Source: Streptomyces sp. NBC_01262
Lineage (GTDB): Bacteria > Actinomycetota > Actinomycetes > Streptomycetales > Streptomycetaceae
NCBI RefSeq assembly: GCF_036226365.1
Contig: NZ_CP108462.1
Span: 7,844,501-7,908,500 of the forward strand
Length of the DNA stretch: 64,000 nucleotides
Direction of reading: 5' to 3'
In this document: piece after piece, positions 44,812-52,382 of the stretch
Layout: each line of letters starts with the position of its first letter
Position numbering within the stretch: position 1 is the first letter of the stretch
Notes under the pieces: model-generated
The model's database searches: none
What the model was told of the DNA's origin: nothing
The model's input: only the letters and a program-made list of their open reading frames with translations
Made by a program: the position numbers and the translations under genes

Positions 44812-46344
44812 GTGGCTGTACCAGTGTGGAGTGTGGATCCCCGTACCGGGAAGCAGCGGGAGCAGGTAGCGGTCGAAGCGAGCGCCCAGGAGATCGACGA
44901 GGTCGTACGGGCGGCTGCCGCCGCCGTGCCGGCGCTCGCCGACCGGGCCGTACGCGCCCGGCTGCTGCGCACCGCCGCCGACTTCCTGGAGGAGGCCAGG
45001 CCGCGCATCCTGGAGGCCGCCGACGCGGAGACCGCGCTCGGCCCCGTACGCCTCGGCGGCGAGCTCGGCCGTACGACCTACCAGCTGCGGGCCTTCGCCG
45101 ACAGCGTCGACGAGGGCGCCTTCCTCGACGTGATCATCGACCACGCGGACGCCTCGCTCGCGCCCCCGCGCCCCGACCTGCGGCGCTACAAGATCCCGCT
45201 GGGCGTGGTGGCCGTCTACTCGGCCAGCAACTTCCCGCTCGCCTTCTCCGTCCCCGGCGGCGACACCGCCAGCGCGCTGGCGGCCGGCTGCCCGGTCGTC
45301 GTCAAGGCCCACCCCGACCACCCGGCGACCAGCGAGCTGTGCGCGGACGCGATCCGCCGGGCCGCCGTCTCCCTCGGCCTGCCGGCCGAGGTGCTGTCGG
45401 TGGTGCACGGCTTCGAGGCCGGCATCGAGCTGATCAAGCACCCGCTGGTGTCGGCGGCCGGTTTCACCGGCTCCGTCCGCGGCGGCCGTGCCCTCTTCGA
45501 CGCGGCGGCCGCCCGGCCCGTCCCGATCCCCTTCCACGGCGAGCTGGGTTCGCTGAACCCGGTGGTCATCACCGAGGCCGCCGCCGAGGAGCGCGCCGAG
45601 CAGATCGGCGCGGGCCTGGCCGGATCCATGACGCTGGGCGTCGGCCAGTTCTGCGTCAAGCCGGGCCTGGTCTTCGCCCCCGAGGGCGAGGCGGGCGACC
45701 GCCTCCTGAAGTCCCTCGCCGGCACCGTGTCCGACGCGCCCGCGGGCACCCTCCTGGACGCCCGCATGCGGGACAACTTCATCGCGGGCGTACGCGAGCG
45801 GTCCGAACTGCCCGGCGTCGAGGCCCCGGTCGAGCCCGGCGACGGCGGCGAGCACCTGGTGCGCCCCGGCTTCGTCACCGTCCCCGCCGCCCGCCTCGCG
45901 GTCGAGGGCGGCGAGCACGACGCCCTGCTGGAGGAGTGCTTCGGCCCGGTCACCGTCGTCGCCCGCTACGCCGACCAGGCCGAGGTCGCCGCCGTCCTGG
46001 GCCGCCTCCCCGGCAACCTCACCGCCACCGCCCACGTAGGCGAGGCCGAGGCCGCCGGCACCGACCCGGCCGGCGCCGAACTGCTGGCCCGCCTCACCCC
46101 GCTGGCCGGCCGCGTCCTGGTCAACGGCTGGCCCACCGGCGTCGCCGTAGCCCCCGCCCAGCACCACGGCGGCCCCTACCCCGCCACGACCTCCACCTCG
46201 ACCTCGGTCGGCGGCACCGCCGTCGAGCGCTGGCTCCGCCCCGTCGCCTACCAGGACACCCCCGAGGCCCTGCTCCCGCCCGAGCTGCGCGACGGCAACC
46301 CGCTGGGCCTGCCCCGCCGGGTGGACGGCGTCCGGGAGGTCTGA
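44812..46344 (+). CDS. NADP-dependent aldehyde dehydrogenase, alpha-ketoglutarate semialdehyde dehydrogenase type
   Basis: 510-residue ALDH. Catalytic Cys281 (GQFCVKPG), general base Glu244 (HGELGSLNP) and the cofactor segment GFTGSVRGG are present. ASNFPLAFSVPGGDTASALA is characteristic of the branch that oxidises 2,5-dioxopentanoate to 2-oxoglutarate. It would finish both the keto-deoxyglucarate route (963) and the pentonate route (4672, 5654). GTG start with GGAGG at 44799-44803. Confidence 0.85.
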   Translation: MAVPVWSVDPRTGKQREQVAVEASAQEIDEVVRAAAAAVPALADRAVRARLLRTAADFLEEARPRILEAADAETALGPVRLGGELGRTTYQLRAFADSVDEGAFLDVIIDHADASLAPPRPDLRRYKIPLGVVAVYSASNFPLAFSVPGGDTASALAAGCPVVVKAHPDHPATSELCADAIRRAAVSLGLPAEVLSVVHGFEAGIELIKHPLVSAAGFTGSVRGGRALFDAAAARPVPIPFHGELGSLNPVVITEAAAEERAEQIGAGLAGSMTLGVGQFCVKPGLVFAPEGEAGDRLLKSLAGTVSDAPAGTLLDARMRDNFIAGVRERSELPGVEAPVEPGDGGEHLVRPGFVTVPAARLAVEGGEHDALLEECFGPVTVVARYADQAEVAAVLGRLPGNLTATAHVGEAEAAGTDPAGAELLARLTPLAGRVLVNGWPTGVAVAPAQHHGGPYPATTSTSTSVGGTAVERWLRPVAYQDTPEALLPPELRDGNPLGLPRRVDGVREV

Positions 46345-46358
46345 CGGCGGCACGCGTA

Positions 46359-46401
46359 GCCGACGCCGGACGGGCTGAACCCCAGCCCGTCCGGCGTCGG
46401 C
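46359..46401. terminator. Strong bidirectional terminator containing family A repeat halves
   Basis: A 19-bp perfect stem (46359-46377 with 46383-46401) and 5-base loop, between convergent genes. Each arm contains GCCGGACGGGCT or its complement, the same core as the dispersed family A repeats. Confidence 0.85.
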
Positions 46402-46409
46402 GTCAGCGG

Positions 46410-47264
46410 TCAGTAGAAATCCCCGCGGACCTCCACCGCGCCACCGGTGCCGTCGCCCTGGGCCGCGTACAGGTCGCCTCCGGCGTCGCGGCCGCCCTTG
46501 GCGTGGTTGTACTGGCCCGCGAAGACATGGGTGCCCGTGGGCAGCGTCTTGCCGGACTTCAGGGTCCAGCGGTAGACGAGGGCGCCGTCGGCCTCGGTGA
46601 CGGTCACGTCGTAGTCGCCGGAGGCGAGCGTCGACCATGAGCCGGTGCTCGCCACGCCGTCGCTCTTGACGACGCGCAGCTCGACGGTGAGCGAGGTCAG
46701 CGGCTCGCTGTTCTTGACGGTGACATTGCTCTGCGCCCAGAAGTCGTTGCTGGCCGAGTCGATCGAACCGTCCGACCAGAGGTAGCCGTCCTGCGGGTGG
46801 TTGCCGCGCTTGATGATGCCGGGGGAGGCGGACGCGGACGCCCCGGCCGTGGCCGAAGCGCCGGACGAGGCCTTTCCGGACGGCGTCGCCTTGTGGCTGG
46901 ACTCGCCGGACGGCGGTGTCACCGGCCGGGCCGACTGCGAGACCGTCGGCGTCGGCACGTCCGGGGAGTTGACCACGGTCTGCGGAGTCTGCGGGGGCTC
47001 GTCGCCCGCGTTCACCGTCAGGCCGACCGCGAGCCCGCCGATCCCGAAGGCGCCGACCAGCCCGGCCGTCACCCCCACGACCCGCGCCCACGGCGCCGGG
47101 CCCGACGGCGAGCGGTGCCCGCGCCGGCTCCCCGGCTCCGGCAGCGCCATCCCGCGCTCGACCCGGGCCAGCATCCGCTCCCGGTTCGGCTGGTGCGCCA
47201 GTCCCGCCTGCCGCAGCTGTGTGCGCAGGTCGTTCAGTGCCTCAGGGTGCTTCCGGCCGCCCAT
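46410..47264 (-). CDS. Single-pass membrane protein, putative partner of the SigE-family sigma factor
   Basis: 284 residues, not recognised by name. A cytosolic N-terminus of about 60 residues (charged, with LRTQLRQAGLAHQPNRERML) is followed by one membrane segment (about 62-85), a long Thr/Pro/Ser/Ala-rich linker (about 90-155) and an extracellular beta-rich domain (about 160-284). Its ATG overlaps the sigma factor stop by one base. The topology and coupling suggest an anti-sigma or sensor role; this is inference. Confidence 0.65.
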   Translation of the reverse strand: MGGRKHPEALNDLRTQLRQAGLAHQPNRERMLARVERGMALPEPGSRRGHRSPSGPAPWARVVGVTAGLVGAFGIGGLAVGLTVNAGDEPPQTPQTVVNSPDVPTPTVSQSARPVTPPSGESSHKATPSGKASSGASATAGASASASPGIIKRGNHPQDGYLWSDGSIDSASNDFWAQSNVTVKNSEPLTSLTVELRVVKSDGVASTGSWSTLASGDYDVTVTEADGALVYRWTLKSGKTLPTGTHVFAGQYNHAKGGRDAGGDLYAAQGDGTGGAVEVRGDFY

Positions 47265-47851
47265 CAGTTCCTCCGTCCCGCGTGTCCGGCGGCTGCCGCC
47301 GCCGTCTCGCCGCCGCGAGGTGGATCGCCGCCCAGTACCCGTAGAGGACCGGCCGCGCCGAGCAGCTTCTCCAGCTCCGCGATGCCGCGCGAGGTCTGGC
47401 TCTTCACCGTGCCGACCGAGATGCCCAGCGTGACCGCTGTCTCCTTCTCGGACATGTCGAAAGCATGCCGCAGCACGACGCACGCACGCTTGCGGAACGG
47501 AAGTCTTCGCAGCGCCTCCCGCACATCCAGCACCGCCGGCACGTCCGGATCGTCCACGCGCTCGCTGCGCTGCCCCCAGAACAGCGCGACCCTGCGGCGC
47601 TCCCGCACCAGGCTGCGTATGCGCGAGCGGGCCAGATTCGTCACCACCCCGCGTGCGTACGCCGCCGGATGGTCCGCCGCGCGGACCCGGTCCCACTGGT
47701 GCCACATCGCGACGAGCGCGTCCGCCGCGAGGTCGTCCGCGGCATCCGAATCGCCCGTCAGGAGGTAGGCCAGACGGGACAGTTCGCCGTGATGCCGCTC
47801 GAAGAACTCATGGAACTCGGCAGCGGCGACATCGTCGACTGCTGTGCCCAC
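47264..47851 (-). CDS. SigE-family ECF RNA polymerase sigma factor
   Basis: 195-residue sigma factor. Region 2 (about 12-80: FHEFFERHHGELSRLAYLLTGD, DDLAADALVAMWHQW) and region 4 (about 120-175: LRRLPFRKRACVVLRHAFDM, LGISVGTVKSQTSRGIAEL) are clear. The GTG at 47851 with GGAGAGG upstream is chosen because longer readings add a low-complexity, repeat-derived tail. It is coupled to the membrane protein downstream. Target promoters are unknown. Confidence 0.85.
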   Translation of the reverse strand: MGTAVDDVAAAEFHEFFERHHGELSRLAYLLTGDSDAADDLAADALVAMWHQWDRVRAADHPAAYARGVVTNLARSRIRSLVRERRRVALFWGQRSERVDDPDVPAVLDVREALRRLPFRKRACVVLRHAFDMSEKETAVTLGISVGTVKSQTSRGIAELEKLLGAAGPLRVLGGDPPRGGETAAAAAGHAGRRN

Positions 47852-48375
47852 GGTGACCTCTCCCCTGACTCGCTGCCATGCCTTGCGGATGGTGCGTGAG
47901 CGTATCAGCGCGGCCGGAGTTGTTCGAGATGTGCCGCTCAAAACCGAACAAAATACGGCGTCAGGACGCCCTGCGAGAAGCCGCGGAAAAAACTTTGGAA
48001 TCCGCGGCAACCTATCCGCGACCGGCGGCGACCTGCATGTGGGACTGAAGAGAATGGCCCCTCTCGCGTCCCCCCGCCGCCCGCGGTCGGAGCCGTAGCC
48101 CTGGCCCCCCATGCCAACGGCCCGACCGCGAGCGGCAACCACTCCTCTTGACGCCGCCCTCGCACTGCTCGGCCCCAGGGGGCCTCCCAGGCTTCGGGCG
48201 GCTGCGCCGGACTCCGTCCGTCGGACCGTGGACACCGCGTTGGCGCCTGGGTTGTGGGCAGGCGTTCCGCATGGCGAGCGCAGCGAGGTGGGGGTCCCCC
48301 ACGCGAAGCTGTGGGGGAGGGTGGGCACAACCCGCCCACGGACCCGCACCGTCGGCGCCTCGTAAAGTGCCCGGT
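47852..48375. other. 524-bp divergent intergenic region without a gene
   Basis: Holds the unresolved promoters of the sigma factor (minus) and amidohydrolase (plus), a family B repeat (48191-48223) and a small hairpin, CCCCCAC/GTGGGGG at 48296-48317, of a type frequent between Streptomyces genes. A relatively A/T-rich patch at about 47910-47960 is the likeliest sigma gene promoter. Confidence 0.65.
48191..48223 (+). repeat. Dispersed repeat, family B
   Basis: Shares GGGCGGCTGCGCCGGACTCC and the following GTCCGTCG with 32750-32779. Confidence 0.8.
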
Positions 48376-49467
48376 ATGGGCGAACGCGAGACGCTGCACA
48401 TCAGGGGCCGGATTCTGGTGGGGCCGGAGGAGATCCGGGACGAGCTGTGGGTGATCGACGGCAGGGTCAGCTACGACCGGCCGACGGGCACGCGTGACGC
48501 GGTCACCGTCGAGGGCTGGGCGCTGCCCGGCCTGGTGGACGCGCACTGCCATGTCGGCCTGGGCCGACACGGCGCTGTGGACGCCGAGACATCGGAGAAG
48601 CAGGCGCTGACCGACCGTGACGCGGGGACGCTGCTGCTGCGCGACGCCGGGTCACCGGCCGACACGCGGTGGGTCGACGAGCGCGAGGACCTGCCCCGCA
48701 TCATCCGGGCGGGCCGGCACATCGCCCGTACGCGCCGCTACATCCGTGACTTCGCCTGGGAGATCGAGCCCGAGGACCTGGTCGCGTACGTACGGCAGGA
48801 GGCGCGGCGCGGGGACGGCTGGGTGAAGCTGGTCGGCGACTGGATCGACCGGGAGACAGGGGACCTGGGCGCCTGCTGGCCGCGCGGGGCCGTGGAGGCG
48901 GCGATCGCGGCGGCCCACGCCGAGGGCGCGCGGGTCACCGCGCACTGCTTCGCGGAGGACTCGCTGCGCGACCTGGTCGAGGCGGGCATCGACTGCGTGG
49001 AGCACGCCACGGGCCTGACGGAGGACACCATCCCGCTCTTCGTGGAACATGGCGTCGCCATCGTCCCCACCCTCGTCAACATCGCCACCTTCCCGCAGCT
49101 CGCCGCCCCCGCCGACGCCAAGTTCCCCCGCTGGGCCGACCACATGCGCCGCCTGCACGCCCGCCGCTACGACACCGTGCGCGCCGCCCACGACGCCGGC
49201 ATCCCCGTCTTCACCGGCACCGACGCGGGCGGCTCGCTCGCCCACGGCCTCATCGCCGACGAGGTCGCCGAGCTCACCCGCGCCGGCCTCCCCGCCCTCG
49301 ACGCCCTGTCCGCCGCCACCTGGTCCGCCCGCGCCTGGCTCGGCCGCCCCGGCCTCACCGAGGGCGCCCCGGCCGACCTCGTCGTCTACCCCTCCGACCC
49401 CCGCGCGGACGTACGCGTGCTGGCGGCCCCGCGCCGCATCGTGCTCCGGGGCCGGGTGGTGGGTTGA
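48376..49467 (+). CDS. Amidohydrolase family protein
   Basis: 363-residue metal-dependent hydrolase (imidazolonepropionase/prolidase-like branch). Metal ligands His57 and His59 (DAHCHVG), further His residues in VTAHCF and VEHAT, and Asp283 in FTGTDAGG are visible. The N- and C-terminal strands form the usual composite beta-sandwich (HIRGRIL, RIVLRGRVV). Cytosolic; substrate unknown. No operon partner. Confidence 0.85.
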   Translation: MGERETLHIRGRILVGPEEIRDELWVIDGRVSYDRPTGTRDAVTVEGWALPGLVDAHCHVGLGRHGAVDAETSEKQALTDRDAGTLLLRDAGSPADTRWVDEREDLPRIIRAGRHIARTRRYIRDFAWEIEPEDLVAYVRQEARRGDGWVKLVGDWIDRETGDLGACWPRGAVEAAIAAAHAEGARVTAHCFAEDSLRDLVEAGIDCVEHATGLTEDTIPLFVEHGVAIVPTLVNIATFPQLAAPADAKFPRWADHMRRLHARRYDTVRAAHDAGIPVFTGTDAGGSLAHGLIADEVAELTRAGLPALDALSAATWSARAWLGRPGLTEGAPADLVVYPSDPRADVRVLAAPRRIVLRGRVVG

Positions 49468-49577
49468 ACGAGCACACCCCAGATCGGGTGGTCTATATCG
49501 TAATCTGCTGATCCGCTCCCGCGCTTTGTGCTGCCATCGAAAGTCGCCACTGGAAACGGCACACGACGGGAGTGGCC

Positions 49578-51005
49578 ATGACCCGACACGGACCGCAGAA
49601 GTACCCCGGAGCCTCCCTGCGCTACTGGTACCAGGACAACTACGGCGGGGACGCGATGGAGGTCAACGTCGTCGTCCTGCACACCACCGAGAGCCGAACG
49701 GTCCCTTCCTATGGAGGTGGGGGCAGCGCGCCGAACCTCACCGCGGTGCCGGACTTCGGCGCGCGGAAACTCAAGTGGTACCAGCACTTCGACATCGACA
49801 TCTCCTCGCGCGCCCTGGTCAACCGTCCGGGCGGCGTCGAAACCAACACCCTCAACGTCTGCCAGGTGGAACTGGTCGGCACCTGCGACCCCGACCGGCA
49901 CGAGGAGTGGGCGAGTGAACCGCACGTCTACTGGCCTCAGGCTCCGGAGTGGGCATTGCGCGAGGTCGCGCGGTTCCTGGCTTGGATCAGTGAGGAACAC
50001 GACGTACCACTGAGCGGGCCCAAGCTCTGGCTTCCGTACCCCAAGTCGTACGGGAGCGCGAACGGGCAACGGATGTCAGGGCGGAAGTGGAACGATTTCA
50101 AGGGGATTTGCGGGCATCAGCATGTTCCCGAGAACTGCGTTCATCCGGATACGCCTGTTCTTCGAGCAAGTCTCACCTGGGCGCGGGCAGGAGATCTCGA
50201 AGTCGGGGATGAGGTCGTTTCCTTCGACGAGGAGACGATCAAGGTAGGCAACGCGAACGGTGGGCGCAGGTACCGCCGCGGGGTGGTGACACGCAATGAC
50301 CCGGGGATGAAAGAGTCTTACCGTGTCACGACAGCGGATGGCGCTGTGGTGGCGACGGCTGACCATCCTTGGTTGGTGCGTCAGCCGTATGTGAACTGGG
50401 GCCCGAGGATCGGCTGGGTGGCGAGCAAGGATCTGGTCCCACTCAAGCACCGGATCATCAGTATCGGTGAGCCGTGGGAACTCGAGGACACACGCATCGC
50501 CGGGTGGATGGCTGGGGTGCTGGACGCTGATGGCCATGCCTTTGCCGGTGGCCGGAACGGCTCATGGGTCGGCTTCGGGCAGGTGGACGGCGCGGTTCTT
50601 GATCTCTTCCTCTCGGAGTGTGATCGCCGAGGATGGATGACGAAGGTGATCCGCAGGGACTGGACGCAGCGTATGACCAGACCCCTCTCTGCGAATCCCA
50701 AGGATTTCACCGACGTACGGATCAATGGCGGGATGTGGGCCTCGTGTCGCGTGCTGGGGACCCTGCGGCCAGAACGACTTCTTCCTGTGGCAGCACGCAT
50801 GTGGGAGGGGGCGGTGGTTGGAAAGACGACGGGGGACGTGGCCGTACTGGGTGCGGAACGGCTCGGTGCTCAGCCGATCGCCTCGATCTCGACCTCTACG
50901 GGAACGTACATCGCAAATGGAATGCTCTGCCACAATTCCCACGGGGATCCCGGAGCCCTCGATTTCGCGAACCTGATCGAATGCGCGAGGGAGTACGCGA
51001 GTTGA
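49578..51005 (+). CDS. Peptidoglycan N-acetylmuramoyl-L-alanine amidase (Amidase_2-like, phage-lysin style) interrupted by an intein
   Basis: 475-residue precursor; excision of residues 187-453 would give a 208-residue amidase. The exteins look like Amidase_2: VVVLHTTES gives the first Zn ligand, GICGHQHVPEN the second, and after the intein SHGDPGALDFAN the third. So the insertion lies in the active site. No signal peptide, as in phage endolysins. GGGAG at 49568-49572 supports the ATG at 49578; a GTG at 49572 is also in frame. Codon usage from about 50080 is clearly less GC-rich than in neighbouring genes, which suggests transfer. Confidence 0.85.
   Translation: MTRHGPQKYPGASLRYWYQDNYGGDAMEVNVVVLHTTESRTVPSYGGGGSAPNLTAVPDFGARKLKWYQHFDIDISSRALVNRPGGVETNTLNVCQVELVGTCDPDRHEEWASEPHVYWPQAPEWALREVARFLAWISEEHDVPLSGPKLWLPYPKSYGSANGQRMSGRKWNDFKGICGHQHVPENCVHPDTPVLRASLTWARAGDLEVGDEVVSFDEETIKVGNANGGRRYRRGVVTRNDPGMKESYRVTTADGAVVATADHPWLVRQPYVNWGPRIGWVASKDLVPLKHRIISIGEPWELEDTRIAGWMAGVLDADGHAFAGGRNGSWVGFGQVDGAVLDLFLSECDRRGWMTKVIRRDWTQRMTRPLSANPKDFTDVRINGGMWASCRVLGTLRPERLLPVAARMWEGAVVGKTTGDVAVLGAERLGAQPIASISTSTGTYIANGMLCHNSHGDPGALDFANLIECAREYAS
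50136..50936 (+). other. Intein (267 aa) with a single LAGLIDADG-type motif
   Basis: Residues 187-453 of the amidase precursor. Splicing block A starts at Cys187 (CVHPDTPVL, then AGDLEVGDEV). Block B has Thr260-x-x-His263 (TADHPWLV). One dodecapeptide endonuclease motif is at 307-319 (IAGWMAGVLDADG). Block F/G ends TSTGTYIANGMLCHN with His452-Asn453, followed by extein Ser454. All residues required for standard splicing are present. The length lies between mini-inteins and full two-motif inteins; no clear second dodecapeptide motif was found, so the endonuclease may be reduced. Confidence 0.92.
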
Positions 51006-51176
51006 CGGTGCGTGACCCGGGGCGCGGCCCGCTCGTTGCACACCTTCGCGCGTCTGACCGGCCAATACCGTTGTCCGGGTGGCGCAGGGGAACGGGTGTG
51101 CCGAAAGATTCGAGTACGGACGCGAAAACCACCCTTTGGAGTGAACTGACGACAGGTAGCCGTCACTTCACTCTCA

Positions 51177-52280
51177 GTGCGTAAATCATGGCGGGCGTCG
51201 AGGTCCTCGGCGAACGCGCTGTCCCCATCAGCGGCGCCATGGGCCCATGCCAGTTGGGGGTTTTCCACCTTGTACAGCACTGCCTTCAGCATGCCCGCCG
51301 CCGCCGCGCTCGCGGCGGGCACGCTTGTCCTGTCGTCCGCGGTGAGCGCGCATGCGATGGAGAGCACGAGCAGCAGGAGCGGCACGAGCAGCGGGAGCAG
51401 CGGGAAAGCCACGGCCGCCGTCCTGCGGGCCGGGCTCGATGTGTCGCTGCTCAGTAAGTCGGCCGATGTGCCGCTGAATGTGTCCCTCAGCGATGTGCAC
51501 GCGCCCGCCGACGTCGGCCGGACCACACTGACCGCGAGGATCGACGCCGTCGACCACGGGCGGCCGTTCAACGTGCTGCGGGCCACGGTCGCCACCGCCC
51601 GGGCGACGGCGGACGACCGGAAGGCCGAGGGCTACGTGAATGTGGTCGGCGCGCGGGTCAATGTCCCGGGCCTGCCGCTGCTCGGCCTGATCAAGGCGGA
51701 GACCATCACCTCGCGGGCGACCTGCGAGGTCGGAAGGCACCCGGTCGCGGAGTCGAATCTGCTGGGGCGGGTGTCCGTCCTCGGGAAGCGGGTCATGATC
51801 AGCGCGGGCGGTCCGACGAAGGTCACGGTGCCCGGGATCGGCGAGGTGCGGCTGGATCTGTCGAAGCGGGAGATCACCTCCCGTACGGCGGCGGCCACCG
51901 CGCTGGTGCTGACGGTGGCGGTCGATCCGCTCAACCTCAACGTGGCCCAGGTGACCGGCCAGGTCACGCTCGCGGCGGCCACCTGCGAGACCCCCGGGGG
52001 AGCCGGCACCGAAAGCTCATCCGGCACCGGCGGCTCCTCCGAAAGCTCACCGGGTAACGAATCCGCCTCGGGCACCGAAACCGCCCCCAGCGCCGGAACC
52101 GAGGCACGGGCCCAGAACGTCGCCACTACTGACGCCACGGAGCAGAACCTCGCCGACACCGGCGGCAGCGCGGCCACCCAGTACCTCGCCGCAGGCGCGG
52201 CGGGCCTGCTCGCCGCCGGCAGCCTGGTGGCCTACGCCGCCCGCAGGCGCAGGCCGGCCCCGGTCGACGTCAAGGAGTGA
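51177..52280 (+). CDS. Secreted LAxTG-anchored surface protein (SCO1860-like)
   Basis: 367 residues from a GTG; the start is uncertain, since the recognisable signal peptide core (LAAGTLVLSSAVSAHA) begins only near residue 45, and a TTG at 51270 with a G-rich upstream box is an alternative. The mature part has repeated beta-rich segments without a known catalytic motif. The C-terminus has a sortase signal: LADTG (about 325-329), a hydrophobic helix and RRRR. This fits class E sortase anchoring. Position beside the cobalamin genes matches SCO1860 of S. coelicolor as I remember it. Function unknown. Confidence 0.75.
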   Translation: MRKSWRASRSSANALSPSAAPWAHASWGFSTLYSTAFSMPAAAALAAGTLVLSSAVSAHAMESTSSRSGTSSGSSGKATAAVLRAGLDVSLLSKSADVPLNVSLSDVHAPADVGRTTLTARIDAVDHGRPFNVLRATVATARATADDRKAEGYVNVVGARVNVPGLPLLGLIKAETITSRATCEVGRHPVAESNLLGRVSVLGKRVMISAGGPTKVTVPGIGEVRLDLSKREITSRTAAATALVLTVAVDPLNLNVAQVTGQVTLAAATCETPGGAGTESSSGTGGSSESSPGNESASGTETAPSAGTEARAQNVATTDATEQNLADTGGSAATQYLAAGAAGLLAAGSLVAYAARRRRPAPVDVKE

Positions 52281-52294
52281 CGGGCAGGGGAAAC

Positions 52295-52331
52295 GTGGAG
52301 GGCGGCGACAGTGTCCGGCGCCGCCCTCCAC
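52295..52331 (+). terminator. Hairpin terminator after the surface-protein gene
   Basis: Perfect 13-bp stem GTGGAGGGCGGCG (52295-52307) with 52319-52331 and an 11-base loop, 15 bases after the stop. Confidence 0.75.
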
Positions 52332-52358
52332 CCCTACCCTTAGGGAGGGGTTAGGGGT
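52330..52358. promoter_or_regulatory. Nested inverted repeat upstream of the kinase gene
   Basis: ACCCCTA (52330-52336) and TAGGGGT (52352-52358) are perfect inverted arms, enclosing CCCTTAGGG. The repeated TAGGG elements end 24 bases before the ATG and look like an operator or promoter element of the kinase gene. Confidence 0.45.
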
Positions 52359-52382
52359 AAGCGCGCTAGGCCGGGGGGCTTC

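Noticed and set aside
49578..51005. Prophage
   Set aside because: Only a lysin-like gene is present; no integrase, terminase, capsid, tail or holin gene was found within the window.
50896..51132. Minus-strand frame opposite the intein/extein end
   Set aside because: Arg/Pro-rich, no recognisable domain, overlaps the amidase gene end.
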